DNA of 64,000 nt from Aquabacterium humicola (GTDB taxonomy: Bacteria; Pseudomonadota; Gammaproteobacteria; Burkholderiales; Burkholderiaceae_C). The position numbers and the translations under genes are program-made. Shown here one piece after another: positions 8,950-17,820 of the stretch. The notes below the pieces were generated by a model that saw only the letters and a list, made by a program, of their open reading frames with translations, was not told the origin of the DNA and made no database searches. The DNA lies in the NCBI RefSeq assembly GCF_030167915.1, contig NZ_JARGNB010000001.1:62001-126000 (forward strand). Reading direction: 5' to 3'. Each line of letters opens with the position of its first letter. The first letter of the stretch is position 1.

Positions 8950-9642
8950 TCACGTCGGCGGATCGAAGCGGTAGCCCACGCCGTAGACCGCCGCGATGCA
9001 GTCGCAGCCCGGCTCCACCGCCTGGATCTTGCGGCGCAGGTTCTTCACGTGGCTGTCGATCGCGCGGTCGCTGACCTCGCGCAACTCGGGCCGCAGGCCG
9101 TCGAGCAGCTGCGCGCGCGAGAACACGCGGCCAGGCCGCGCCAGCAGCCGCCGCAGCATGCGGAACTCCAGCGGCGTCAGCGGCAGCCACTGGCCGCGCC
9201 AGGCGATGCGCAGGGCGTCGTCGTCGACCGTCCACGGCGCGGCGGCGGCGACCAGCCGGCCCTCGGCACGCCGCAGCTGCGCCTTCACCCGCGCCACGAC
9301 CTCGCGCGGGCTGAAGGGCTTGCAGACGTAGTCGTCGGCGCCGCTGTCCAGCCCGAGCAGGCGGTCGACTTCGTCGACGCGCGCGGTGAGCATCACGATC
9401 GGCACGTCGCTGAACGTGCGCACCGCGCGGCAGACCGCCAGGCCGTCGAGGCCCGGCAGCATCAGGTCCAGCACGATGGCGGCCGGCGGCTGCGCGCGGA
9501 TGCGCTCCAGCGCCGACGCGCCGTCGCCGAAGGCTTCGGCCTCGAGCCCCTCGACCTGCAGGTAGTCCAGCAGCAGGCGCGCGATCTTCGGATCGTCCTC
9601 GACGACCAGCACCGGGCGCGGCAGCACGGCCGGGCGATTCAT
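8950..9642 (-). CDS. OmpR/PhoB-type response regulator, BaeR-like
   Basis: 230 residues: receiver domain (about 10-125) with acidic pocket EDD, phospho-Asp about 59 in VLDLMLPG, switch Thr in MLTA and Lys in CKPF; then a winged-helix DNA-binding domain (about 135-228) with LTPLEFRMLRRL and RAIDSHVKNLRRK. Its ATG overlaps the stop of the upstream sensor kinase (ATGA), so the two are translationally coupled, with the kinase first. The overall pattern resembles BaeR, which responds to envelope stress, but targets cannot be assigned. Confidence 0.9.
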   Translation of the reverse strand: MNRPAVLPRPVLVVEDDPKIARLLLDYLQVEGLEAEAFGDGASALERIRAQPPAAIVLDLMLPGLDGLAVCRAVRTFSDVPIVMLTARVDEVDRLLGLDSGADDYVCKPFSPREVVARVKAQLRRAEGRLVAAAAPWTVDDDALRIAWRGQWLPLTPLEFRMLRRLLARPGRVFSRAQLLDGLRPELREVSDRAIDSHVKNLRRKIQAVEPGCDCIAAVYGVGYRFDPPT

Positions 9643-11222
9643 CGCCCGCTTTCCTTCGACGCGTCGAGCGGCAGCTCGACGGTGATGCGCAGTCCGCCGA
9701 GCGGCGAGGGGAGCGCCTCGATGCGCCCTTGGTGCGCCTGCACGATCGCCGCGCAGATCGCCAGGCCCAGGCCGCTGCCGCCGGATTCGCGGTCGCGCGC
9801 GCGGCCGGCGCGGTACAGCGGCTCGAACAGCCGCGGCAGCTCGGCGGCCGGCACGCCGGGCGCGCTGTCGTCGAGCGTGATGCGCACGCGCTCGCCGCTG
9901 CGCTGCAGCGCGAGCTCGATGCGTCCCGGCGCATCGGTGTAGCGCAGGCTGTTCTGCAGCAGGTTGCCCAGCAGCTGGCCGATGCGGCCGGCGTCCCAGC
10001 GCACCGGCAGCGGCGCATCGCCAGCGTTCAAAGTGAGCGTCATCCGCTGCGCCGAAGCGCGCGCGGCGAAGCGCTGCACGGCGTCGCGGCACAGCGCGGC
10101 GGCATCGGCGGCGTCGAAACGGCAGGGCAGCGCGTTCAAGTCGGCCATCGCCAGCAGGTGCAGGTCGTCGACCAGCGTGCCCAGGCGCAGCACCTCCTCG
10201 CGCAGCGACTGCGCGGCCTGCGGCGTCCACGCCCGCACGCCGTCGATCTGCGCCTCGATCTCGCCGCGCAGCACCGCCAGCGGCGTGCGCAGCTCGTGCG
10301 ACAGGTCGGCGATCCAGCGCCGCCGCGCGCCCTCGATGCGCTGCAGGCTCTCGGCCATCAGGTTGACGTTGTGGACGACATCGCCGAACTCGTCGTCGCG
10401 CGTGCGCGGCAGGCGAACGTCGAGCTCGCCGCGGGCGATGCGCGCGGTGGCGGCCTGCACCGCCAGCAGCGGCCTGACCCACTGGCGCGACAGCCACCAG
10501 CCGACCGCCACCGCCAGCAGCGTCAGCCCGAGCGCCACGCCGGTGATGCCGGCGTACTGGTGGCGCAGGAATTTCTGCTCGCTCGCTTCCGGCGCGCGCT
10601 GCGGTGCGCGCATGCGGGCGATGGCGACGGTGCGGCCGTCCAGCTGCACCGGCCGCTCGACCAGCGCGGCGCCGGTCTCCGGCAGCGCATGGCCGGCCAG
10701 GCGGCGGCCTTCGAGGTCGAACAGCGCGACGCGGCCACCGAAGCCATGGTCCGGACGGCGCGGGCGCTCGCCGCGCGCCTCGGGCGGACCACCCGGTGGA
10801 CCGTCGGCACGCAGGTGCGGCGGCGGCCGGCGAGCATCGCCCTCGCTGCCCGGTGGGCCGCGCCCGTCGGCTTGTCGGCCCGGGGGGCCGCGTCCATCCT
10901 GCGCGCGTCCCGGCCGAGCGACGTCTTCCTGCGGTGACGGGTTGCGCAGCGCCGAGGTGTCGCCCTCGCGCAGCGCCACCTCGCGCAGCAGCTGTCGCAT
11001 GTCGAGCCGCCCGTCCTGCAGCGCCGCTTCGCCGCCGCCGGCGCGCAGCGCATCGGCGACCACGCCGGCAAAGGTCTCCAGCCGCTCGGTGTCGCGCGCG
11101 GCCAGGTAGTCGCCGAAGCCCTGGCGCAGATTCCAGGCCAGCACCGCGCCCATCGCCAGAACGCTCGAGGCCACCGCCGCCACGAGGCACAGCGACAGGG
11201 TGTGGACGAGGCGCAGGCGCAT
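9639..11222 (-). CDS. Membrane sensor histidine kinase, BaeS-like, with Pro/Gly/Arg-rich sensor insert
   Basis: 527 residues: TM1 near the N-terminus, a periplasmic region to about residue 215, TM2 (AGITGVALGLTLLAVAVGWWLS), HAMP, dimerisation helix with SHELRTPLAV (His about 309), and a HATPase domain with N box (GNLLQNSLRYT), DSAPGVP, a G2-type SGLGLAI. The periplasmic domain contains a long low-complexity run rich in Pro, Gly, Arg and Asp (roughly residues 85-160), unusual for a folded sensor; it may be disordered. The GTG/ATG at 11222 gives the first membrane helix at the N-terminus. Forms an operon with the response regulator downstream and diverges from a di-heme oxidoreductase gene. Confidence 0.9.
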   Translation of the reverse strand: MRLRLVHTLSLCLVAAVASSVLAMGAVLAWNLRQGFGDYLAARDTERLETFAGVVADALRAGGGEAALQDGRLDMRQLLREVALREGDTSALRNPSPQEDVARPGRAQDGRGPPGRQADGRGPPGSEGDARRPPPHLRADGPPGGPPEARGERPRRPDHGFGGRVALFDLEGRRLAGHALPETGAALVERPVQLDGRTVAIARMRAPQRAPEASEQKFLRHQYAGITGVALGLTLLAVAVGWWLSRQWVRPLLAVQAATARIARGELDVRLPRTRDDEFGDVVHNVNLMAESLQRIEGARRRWIADLSHELRTPLAVLRGEIEAQIDGVRAWTPQAAQSLREEVLRLGTLVDDLHLLAMADLNALPCRFDAADAAALCRDAVQRFAARASAQRMTLTLNAGDAPLPVRWDAGRIGQLLGNLLQNSLRYTDAPGRIELALQRSGERVRITLDDSAPGVPAAELPRLFEPLYRAGRARDRESGGSGLGLAICAAIVQAHQGRIEALPSPLGGLRITVELPLDASKESGR

Positions 11223-11346
11223 GGCGGGACGGGTGCAGGCGAGTAGGCGCGGCGATTGTGGAGGCATTGTGGAGAGCGCTCCATGCTCGCTCCACGGTCG
11301 GCGTTCACGCTGCGGGCCGTCCGACATCCGTACCCGAGGAGACCCG

Positions 11347-12612
11347 ATGAAGATCCCGTTCCCGCCGCGGCGCCGCGTCGCCGCAGGCGCTGCCGCCGTG
11401 ATCGGTGCCGGCGCCATCGCCACCGCCGTGGTGGCGGTCGCGCAGACCGCCAGCTTCGCGCCGCGGCCCAAGCTCGCGCCGCCGGTGGTGAACGCAGCGC
11501 CGCCGCCCGGCGTCAACCTGCCCGGCGCGCCGCTCGTCGGCCTGAACGACGCTCAGGCGCAGGCCTTCACGACCGGACGCGAGGAGTTCGAGGCGGTCGA
11601 GACCCCGGAAGGCGGCCTCGGCCCGATCTTCAACGACCGCAGCTGCGCCGCCTGCCACGACGCCGGCGGCATCGGTGGCGGTGGCCCGCGCACCGTCACG
11701 CGCTTCGGCCGCCGCGTGGCCGATGGCCGCTTCGACGCGCTGGCCCACCTGGGCGGCTCGCTGCTGCAGGCGCGGGCGATCGACCCGGCGGCGCTCGAGC
11801 GCATTCCGCCGCAGGCCAACGTGGTCGCGCGTCGCGTCACGACGCCGCTGTTCGGCGCCGGGCTGATCGAGGCCATCGACGATCTGACGCTGGAGCTGCA
11901 GGCGCAGCGGCCGAAGCCGGATGGCGTGCGCGGCCGCGTACACCGGGTGGTGGATGTGGCGAGCGGGCAGTCGCGCGTCGGCCGCTTCGGCTGGAAGGCG
12001 CAACACGCGACGCTGCTGTCGTTCTCGGCCGACGCCTACCTCAACGAGATGGGCGTCACCAACCGCTTCTTCCCGACCGAGAACGCGCCCAACGGCCGCG
12101 CCGACCTGCTGGCCCGCTTCGACCGCGTGCCCGACATCGAGGACGCGGTGAACCCGGCGACCGGCCGCGGCGACGTCGATGCACTGGCCGACTTCATGCG
12201 CCTGCTCGCGCCGCCACCGACGCTGGCGCCGACCGCGGCCAGCGTCGCGGGCCAGCGCCTGTTCGAGCAGGCGCGCTGCACCGCCTGCCACGTGCCGTCG
12301 ATGAACACGGGCGCCAGCGCCATCGCGGCGCTGGCGCACCAGCCGGTGCGGCTGTACTCGGACCTGCTGCTGCACGACATGGGCACGCTCGGCGACGGCA
12401 TCGAGCAGGGCAGTGCATCGGGCCGCGAGATGCGCACGGCGCCGCTGTGGGGCCTGCGGCTGCGGCCGAGCTACCTGCACGACGGCCGTGCCCGCACGGT
12501 GGCCGAAGCGATCGCCGCGCACGGCGGCGAAGCGGGCGCGGCGCGCCAGCGCTACCAGGCCATGTCAGCGGCCGAGCAGCGGCAGCTGCTGGAGTTCCTG
12601 CGCACGCTGTGA
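11347..12612 (+). CDS. Di-heme oxidoreductase (DUF1111, cytochrome c peroxidase-like)
   Basis: 421 residues with a Tat/Sec-like signal (RRR followed by a hydrophobic Ala-rich segment) and two c-type heme motifs, CAACH near residue 103 and CTACH near residue 317, giving an exported di-heme cytochrome. The N-terminal GPIFNDRSCAACHD pattern and C-terminal PLWGLRL...YLHDGRA fit the DUF1111 di-heme oxidoreductase family, often called thiol oxidoreductase. These proteins are related to, but distinct from, MauG and bacterial cytochrome c peroxidases; physiological substrates are mostly unknown. AGGAGA lies upstream of the ATG. It diverges from the BaeS-like kinase. Confidence 0.88.
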   Translation: MKIPFPPRRRVAAGAAAVIGAGAIATAVVAVAQTASFAPRPKLAPPVVNAAPPPGVNLPGAPLVGLNDAQAQAFTTGREEFEAVETPEGGLGPIFNDRSCAACHDAGGIGGGGPRTVTRFGRRVADGRFDALAHLGGSLLQARAIDPAALERIPPQANVVARRVTTPLFGAGLIEAIDDLTLELQAQRPKPDGVRGRVHRVVDVASGQSRVGRFGWKAQHATLLSFSADAYLNEMGVTNRFFPTENAPNGRADLLARFDRVPDIEDAVNPATGRGDVDALADFMRLLAPPPTLAPTAASVAGQRLFEQARCTACHVPSMNTGASAIAALAHQPVRLYSDLLLHDMGTLGDGIEQGSASGREMRTAPLWGLRLRPSYLHDGRARTVAEAIAAHGGEAGAARQRYQAMSAAEQRQLLEFLRTL

Positions 12613-12622
12613 CGCGAAGCCG

Positions 12623-15373
12623 TCACGCCGGCCGCGCCGCCGCCGGCGCGAGCAGCTCGCGCAGCCGCGGCAGCACGCGGTCGAAGTCCAGCGGCTTGGT
12701 CCAGTAGTCGGTGGCGCCGGCGGCGATCGCCGCAGCCACGTCCTCCGGCATCGCGCTGGCCGACAGCGCGACGATCGGCAGCGTCGACATCGATGGATCG
12801 GCCCGCAGCCGGCGCATCACCTCCAGGCCGCCGAGGTCGGGCAGGTGCAGGTCCAGCAGCAGCAGGTCCGGCCGCAGCGAACGTGCCAGCGCCAAGCCGC
12901 GCTCGCCGCCGCCGGCGGTGACCGTGCGCACCTCGGGCCAGCGCGCCAGCAGCTGCTCGACCAGCAGCAGGTTGACAGGGTCGTCGTCGACGTAGACCAC
13001 CAGGCCGCGCGGCGGCGGGCCGTCGCCGGGTGCGGCCGGGGCCACCGCCGGGGCCGCCGCGGCCGACGCCGGATCGGCGGGCGCACGCGCCAGCGGCAGC
13101 TCGATGCGTGCGCAGGTGCCCTGGTCGGGCGTGCTGTCGAGCTGCAGCGTGCCGTTCATCATGTGCACCAGCTGCCGCGTCAGCGTCAGGCCGATGCCGG
13201 TGCCTTCGATGCCGCTGCCTTCGCGGCCGAGCCGGTTGAAGGGCTGGAACAGCTGCGCCAGCTGCTCGGGCTGCATGCCGAGGCCGGTGTCGGTGATCTC
13301 GATCGCGACATGGTGGTCGGCCTGCGCCAGACCGACGGTGACCTTGCCGCCCGGCCGGTTGTACTTCGCGCCGTTGGACAGCAGGTTCAGCAGCACCTGG
13401 CGCAGCCGGATCGGGTCGGCGCGGACCCAGGTGCCGTCGCGCGCGGCGGGCGTCGCCTGCAGCGTCACCTGGTGGCGGTCGGCGAGCGGGCGGCTCATCT
13501 GCAGCGCCTCGTCGATCAGCGGGCCCAGCGCCACCGGCTGCAGGCTCAGCTGCAGCTGGCCGGCCTCGATGCGCGAGACGTCGAGCACGTCGTCGATCAG
13601 CGCCAGCAGGTGCTGGCCGGCGCGGTGGATGTGGCCCAGCTGCGCGCGCCGCGGCGCATCAAGCGCGGCGCCGGCATCGTCCTGCAGCAGCCGCGCGAAG
13701 CCGATCACCGCGTTCAGCGGCGCGCGCAGCTCATGGCTCATGCGCGACAGGAACTCGGTCTTCGCGCGGTTCGCCGCTTCGGCCACCGCCTGGGCCTGCT
13801 CGGCACGGTGCAGGCTGGTGACGTCGAGCGACATCGCCACATGGCAGGGCTCGCCGAGGTAGTCGATCGGCTCGGCGCTGATCAGCTCGCGGCGCACCGT
13901 GCCGTCGCGGTCGCGCACGCGCACCACGCGGTCGCGCACGCGGCCGGTCTGGCGCAGCTCGGTATAAAACGCGTCGCGGTCCTCGGACACCAGGCCGATG
14001 CCCAGCGCGCGCAGGGTGTGGCCGATGAAGGCGTCGCGCGGCAGGCCGTAGCGCTGGCAGCAGGTGTCGTTGATGTCGACGATGCGGTAGTCGCGCATCG
14101 AGGTGATGACCGTGGCGATCGGCGACGCGTGGAAGACGCGGCGGAAGCGTTCGAGCCCCGCTTCGGCCTCGCGCAGCGCGGCCACGCGTTCGGCCCGGCG
14201 GTCGATGTCGTCGAGCGCGAACGAGAGGTCGTGGGCCATCTCGGTCAGCAGCCCGGTCAGGGCCTCGTCGAAGAAGTCGCGTTCGGTCGCGTAGACCGAC
14301 AGCACGCCGACCGCCCGGCCGCCGCGCAGCAGCGGGAAGGCGGCCACCGCCTGCAGCCCGAGCGCGACGGCCTGCTCGCGCAGCAGCGCCGAGCGCGGGT
14401 CGGCGACGTAGTCGTTGCTGACCGTCGGCTGCTGCGTCGTGAACGCATGGCCGATGACCGAGCCGCGCACCGCGGGCTGCTCGATGTCCCAGCGCACCGG
14501 CACGCCGGCATGCAGCCGGTGCGACTCGCCGGCCGAGGACGCGAGTTGCAGGTGGCCGTCCTCGAGCACGAAGACGCAGGTGGCCCAGGCATGGCCGGTG
14601 TCGACGCAGATGCGCACGATCTCGTCGAACAGGCGCTGCATGTCGCGCTCGCGCACGATCAGCTGGTTGGTGCGCGACAGCGCCTGGTAGAAGCCCAGCA
14701 TGCGCTGTTCGCGGGCCTCGGACTCCCGGCGCTCGTGCGCGTGCCGCGACAGCACGGCCCAGCCCAGCGCGCCGCAGGCCAGCAGCCCGACCAGCCCGAG
14801 CGCCGCCAGCCGCACCGTCGATTCGCGCTGGTGCTGCCGCTCCTGCGCGAGCAGCGACTGCGCGACCGACCACTGCACGTCCATCAGCCGCGCCAGCGCG
14901 TCGGCCACGGGATCGAGGACTTGGCGCAGCGGCTGGGCATCGTCGCGCCAGGCGCTGCCGGCGTCGGCGGCGATCAGCGTGCGCAGCTCGGCCCAGCGCC
15001 GGTCGGCCGCGTGCAGCAGCGGCCGGGCCGCGGCGATCAGGCGCTGCTCGTCGTCGACCAGCAGCGTGCGCAGGTAGGCCGCCCACTGCTCGTCGACCTG
15101 CCTGCGCGCGGCATCCAGCCGCGCCAGCGCCTGCGCCTTGTCGAGCCGGCCTTCGCGCAGGCGCGCGACGGTGTCGCCGAAACCCTGCGCGTAGCCGTCG
15201 GCGACGAGGCGCAGCTGCCGCAGCGGCGCGATGCGGTCGTCCACCACCGACTGCAGCGCCGACGTGGCGCCGCGGAAGTGCCGCACCGTCAGCACGCCGC
15301 CGAGGGCCAGCAGCACCAGCAGCATGCCGAGCAGCGCGGCGAGGCGGGCTTGCAGACCGAATCGGTGCGTCAT
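12623..15373 (-). CDS. Membrane hybrid sensor histidine kinase with 4HB, GAF, PAS, kinase and receiver domains
   Basis: 916 residues. An N-terminal TM helix precedes a helical periplasmic region of the 4HB-MCP kind (about 35-190), then TM2, a GAF domain (about 225-380), a PAS domain (about 400-520, with YRIVDINDTCCQRYG), the phosphoacceptor SHELRAPLNAV (His 547), a HATPase domain with N box (NLLSNGAKYN), DTGLGM and GTGIGLTL, and a C-terminal receiver with LLLDLHLPDLGG. It converges on the di-heme oxidoreductase gene and has no adjacent regulator. The layered sensor suggests integration of a periplasmic and a cytoplasmic cue. Confidence 0.92.
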   Translation of the reverse strand: MTHRFGLQARLAALLGMLLVLLALGGVLTVRHFRGATSALQSVVDDRIAPLRQLRLVADGYAQGFGDTVARLREGRLDKAQALARLDAARRQVDEQWAAYLRTLLVDDEQRLIAAARPLLHAADRRWAELRTLIAADAGSAWRDDAQPLRQVLDPVADALARLMDVQWSVAQSLLAQERQHQRESTVRLAALGLVGLLACGALGWAVLSRHAHERRESEAREQRMLGFYQALSRTNQLIVRERDMQRLFDEIVRICVDTGHAWATCVFVLEDGHLQLASSAGESHRLHAGVPVRWDIEQPAVRGSVIGHAFTTQQPTVSNDYVADPRSALLREQAVALGLQAVAAFPLLRGGRAVGVLSVYATERDFFDEALTGLLTEMAHDLSFALDDIDRRAERVAALREAEAGLERFRRVFHASPIATVITSMRDYRIVDINDTCCQRYGLPRDAFIGHTLRALGIGLVSEDRDAFYTELRQTGRVRDRVVRVRDRDGTVRRELISAEPIDYLGEPCHVAMSLDVTSLHRAEQAQAVAEAANRAKTEFLSRMSHELRAPLNAVIGFARLLQDDAGAALDAPRRAQLGHIHRAGQHLLALIDDVLDVSRIEAGQLQLSLQPVALGPLIDEALQMSRPLADRHQVTLQATPAARDGTWVRADPIRLRQVLLNLLSNGAKYNRPGGKVTVGLAQADHHVAIEITDTGLGMQPEQLAQLFQPFNRLGREGSGIEGTGIGLTLTRQLVHMMNGTLQLDSTPDQGTCARIELPLARAPADPASAAAAPAVAPAAPGDGPPPRGLVVYVDDDPVNLLLVEQLLARWPEVRTVTAGGGERGLALARSLRPDLLLLDLHLPDLGGLEVMRRLRADPSMSTLPIVALSASAMPEDVAAAIAAGATDYWTKPLDFDRVLPRLRELLAPAAARPA

Positions 15374-15523
15374 GGGCAGGGCGATGATGCCTCGCCGGGC
15401 CGCGAAATGGTTCGCCTTTCGGTCGTTCGCGGCCGGATTCCGGTCGCTCGTCGCGTGCGCGCTGCCCGGGCGATCGCGGCTCTCCAGAATCGGCGCCTCC
15501 TGTGGTTCCCCGAGGAGATTCCG

Positions 15524-15913
15524 ATGCGAAGCAGCGTGTTCCCGGCGTCGATCGCGATGCTGATGTCGGCCTGTGCCAGCCCGCAGGGCATCGGTCCAGC
15601 GGCCGATCCAGCCGCCGACCTGAGCGGCCGCTGGAGCTTCCAGGTCGCGACGCCGGCCGGCGTGGCCAACGGCCAGCTGAACGTGACGAAGGAGGCCGAG
15701 CGTTACGGCGGCACGCTGACCACCGACCAGGGCAACCAGGTGCTGAAGGTGCGCACGCTGACGCTGGAGCGCTCGGCGATGCGGCTGGCGGTGGAATCGC
15801 CGAACGGCGACGTGACCTTCCAGGGCCGGATCAGCGGCGACCGGCGCAGCTTCAACGGCACGGTGACCTATTTCAACGGGCAGCAGTTTCCGATGGCCGG
15901 GGTCAAGCGCTAG
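15524..15913 (+). CDS. Small lipoprotein of unknown function
   Basis: 129 residues. A short signal peptide ends in the lipobox-like LMSAC, so membrane anchoring after cleavage is likely. The mature part begins with DLSGRWSFQV and is made of predicted beta strands with repeated polar/aromatic alternation, like small beta-barrel or lipocalin-like domains. The ATG at 15524 has GAGGAG upstream. Not recognised further. It diverges from the hybrid kinase and is followed by a MaoC-type gene on the same strand. Confidence 0.75.
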   Translation: MRSSVFPASIAMLMSACASPQGIGPAADPAADLSGRWSFQVATPAGVANGQLNVTKEAERYGGTLTTDQGNQVLKVRTLTLERSAMRLAVESPNGDVTFQGRISGDRRSFNGTVTYFNGQQFPMAGVKR

Positions 15914-15984
15914 CCGGGGCGGGCCGGCGGTTCCGTGTCGCGCGCCCAACGGCGGGGCCGCGGCGGCCCGGGTATGCTGGCCCG

Positions 15985-16491
15985 ATGAGCACCGATCCGC
16001 CCACTGCCGCCACCCGCCCGGCACCCGAGCGCATTCCACGTTATTGGTGGGAAGACTTCCCGGCCGGCCATGTGCGCGAGTTCGGCCACATGCCGGTGAC
16101 GCGCGAGGCGACGCTGGCCTTTGCGCAGGCGTTCGACCCGCAGCCCTTCCATCTGGACGACGCGGCGGCGGAGGCCTCGCTGTTCGGCCGCCTGTCGGCC
16201 AGCGGCTGGCACACCTGCGCGATGACGATGCGCATGATGTGCGACGACTACCTGCTGGACGCCGCCAGCCTGGGCAGCCCAGGCATCGACAACCTGCGCT
16301 GGTTGAAGCCGGTGTTCCCCGGCGACACGCTGCGCGGGCGGCTGACCGTGCTGGCGGCGCGGCCGATGAACAGCCGGCCCGACGTCGGCCTGGTGCAATC
16401 GCGCTGGGAGATCTTCAACCAGCATGGCGACGCGGTGCTGTCGATGGAGGGCTGGGGCATGTTCCGCCGCCGGCCGGCCGACCTGCGCTGA
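15985..16491 (+). CDS. MaoC-like hydratase/dehydratase
   Basis: 168-residue hot-dog protein with the (R)-specific hydratase motif in FDPQPFHLDD (the D-x4-H pattern of MaoC proteins) followed by the ASGWHTC segment. Family members hydrate trans-2-enoyl-CoAs to (R)-3-hydroxyacyl-CoAs, which can feed polyhydroxyalkanoate synthesis; a phasin elsewhere in the window shows that this organism likely stores PHA. Link to PHA is inference, as many MaoC proteins act in other degradative routes. Stands alone between a lipoprotein gene and a diguanylate cyclase. Confidence 0.88.
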   Translation: MSTDPPTAATRPAPERIPRYWWEDFPAGHVREFGHMPVTREATLAFAQAFDPQPFHLDDAAAEASLFGRLSASGWHTCAMTMRMMCDDYLLDAASLGSPGIDNLRWLKPVFPGDTLRGRLTVLAARPMNSRPDVGLVQSRWEIFNQHGDAVLSMEGWGMFRRRPADLR

Positions 16492-16547
16492 ACGGCCGCG
16501 CGGCGGCGCGTCCGAAGCGGGGCGCCGGTTCGCCGTTGCCCCGACTA

Positions 16548-16584
16548 GCCGCGGAAATCGCCCGCTGTTCGCGGTTTCCGCGGC
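16548..16584. promoter_or_regulatory. Strong nested hairpin in the leader of the GGDEF gene
   Basis: GCCGCGGAAA (16548-16557) pairs perfectly with TTTCCGCGGC (16575-16584), and an inner CCGC/GCGG pair closes the loop, giving a nested stem. No T-run follows on either strand, so it is not a canonical terminator. It sits between the maoC stop and the diguanylate cyclase start 43 bases downstream. It may be a leader structure, an mRNA-end hairpin of maoC, or a protein-binding dyad. Confidence 0.45.
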
Positions 16585-16626
16585 GGCCCGCCTGCGCACA
16601 CTGGGCGCTCCCGAAGGAGTGCCTAC

Positions 16627-17601
16627 ATGATCCCGGCCGGTGCGACCCCCGACGACGACAACCGCGTGCGCGCGCTGCGCAGCCTGCAGGTGCTGGACAC
16701 ACCGCCGGACGAACGTTTCGACCGCATCACGCGGCTTGCGCAGGCGCTGTTCGGCACGCCCATGGCCGCGGTGAACTTCGTCGACGCCGAGCGCACCTGG
16801 ATGAAGTCGCGCATCGGCCTGAAGGACGCGCAGACGCCGCGCGGCACCTCGCTCTGCGGCCATGTCGTGCACGACGCGCAGCCGCTGATCGTCGAGGACG
16901 CGCACGCCGACCCGCGGTTCCACGACAACCCCAACGTCACCGGCGACCCGCACGTGCGCTTCTACGCCGGGCACCCCATCCGCGCGGCCGGCCACCTGCT
17001 GGGCGCCTTGTGCGTCGTCGACACGCAGCCACGGCAGTTCAGCGATGCCGACCGCCGCCACCTGGCCGACCTGGCCGCGCTGGTGGAGCGGGAACTGCAC
17101 TCCGCCGAGACGGCGACCACCGACGACCTGACCGGCCTGCTGAACCGCCGCGGCTTCGAGCTCGTTGCCAGGCAGTGCCTCAGCCACACCGAGCGCGAGC
17201 GCGAGGCCGCCTGCCTGCTGTTCATCGACCTCGACGGCTTCAAGCAGATCAACGACACGCTGGGCCATGAACAAGGCGATGACGCGCTGCGCCAGTTCGC
17301 GCACTGCCTGACCCAGACCTTCCGCGTCTCCGACGTCGTCGCCCGCATGGGCGGGGACGAGTTCGCCGTGCTGCTGAGCGCGGCCGGCCTGGCGGACATT
17401 CCGCCGGCGCTGGTGCGGCTGCAGCGGCATGTCAACGTCGTCAACCGGCGTGCCGGCCTCGGCTACACGCTGCGCTACAGCGCGGGGGCGAGCGTGGTGG
17501 TCAGCCCGGGGGCCGTCGGGCTGCGGGATGCGCTGCAGAAGGCGGACGAGCAGATGTACGCGAAGAAGCGGGAGCAGGTGGCGGCGGGCGCCGCCGCCTG
17601 A
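16627..17601 (+). CDS. GAF-GGDEF diguanylate cyclase
   Basis: 324 residues, soluble. N-terminal GAF domain (about 20-160; DRITRLAQALFGTPMAAVNF and the SLCGHVV segment typical of this sensor subclass), then a GGDEF domain (about 165-318). The active-site loop is intact: MGGDEF near residue 242. An RxxD inhibitory site (RVSD) lies exactly five residues before it, so product inhibition by c-di-GMP is expected. It should convert two GTP to c-di-GMP, controlling motility or biofilm. This is the last core gene before the accessory island. Confidence 0.93.
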   Translation: MIPAGATPDDDNRVRALRSLQVLDTPPDERFDRITRLAQALFGTPMAAVNFVDAERTWMKSRIGLKDAQTPRGTSLCGHVVHDAQPLIVEDAHADPRFHDNPNVTGDPHVRFYAGHPIRAAGHLLGALCVVDTQPRQFSDADRRHLADLAALVERELHSAETATTDDLTGLLNRRGFELVARQCLSHTEREREAACLLFIDLDGFKQINDTLGHEQGDDALRQFAHCLTQTFRVSDVVARMGGDEFAVLLSAAGLADIPPALVRLQRHVNVVNRRAGLGYTLRYSAGASVVVSPGAVGLRDALQKADEQMYAKKREQVAAGAAA

Positions 17602-17820
17602 CCGGACCCGCCTGCGGCGGCGCGGGGCCGGACGGACGTCGGGCGATGGGCGCCGGGCGTTGTGCTACGCGATGCTCGTCAGCGCCCAGCGCGACAGGCC
17701 AACGCGCGTACCGTCGTGCTGGCGGCTTCGGCGCCGGAAGTGTCAGCAAACCATAACTGGCCAGGCCCACGGCCGCGGCGTCCAGCGTGCTTCACTCGGG
17801 ATGGTGGCCGACGGCCGAAC

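Noticed and set aside
12413-15913. 1166-codon open frame on the plus strand
   Set aside because: Antisense of the hybrid kinase; only its last 129 codons, the lipoprotein, are real.
17602-17820. Left attachment site of the island
   Set aside because: No copy of the tRNA-Asn 3' end could be found by eye in this interval; left open.
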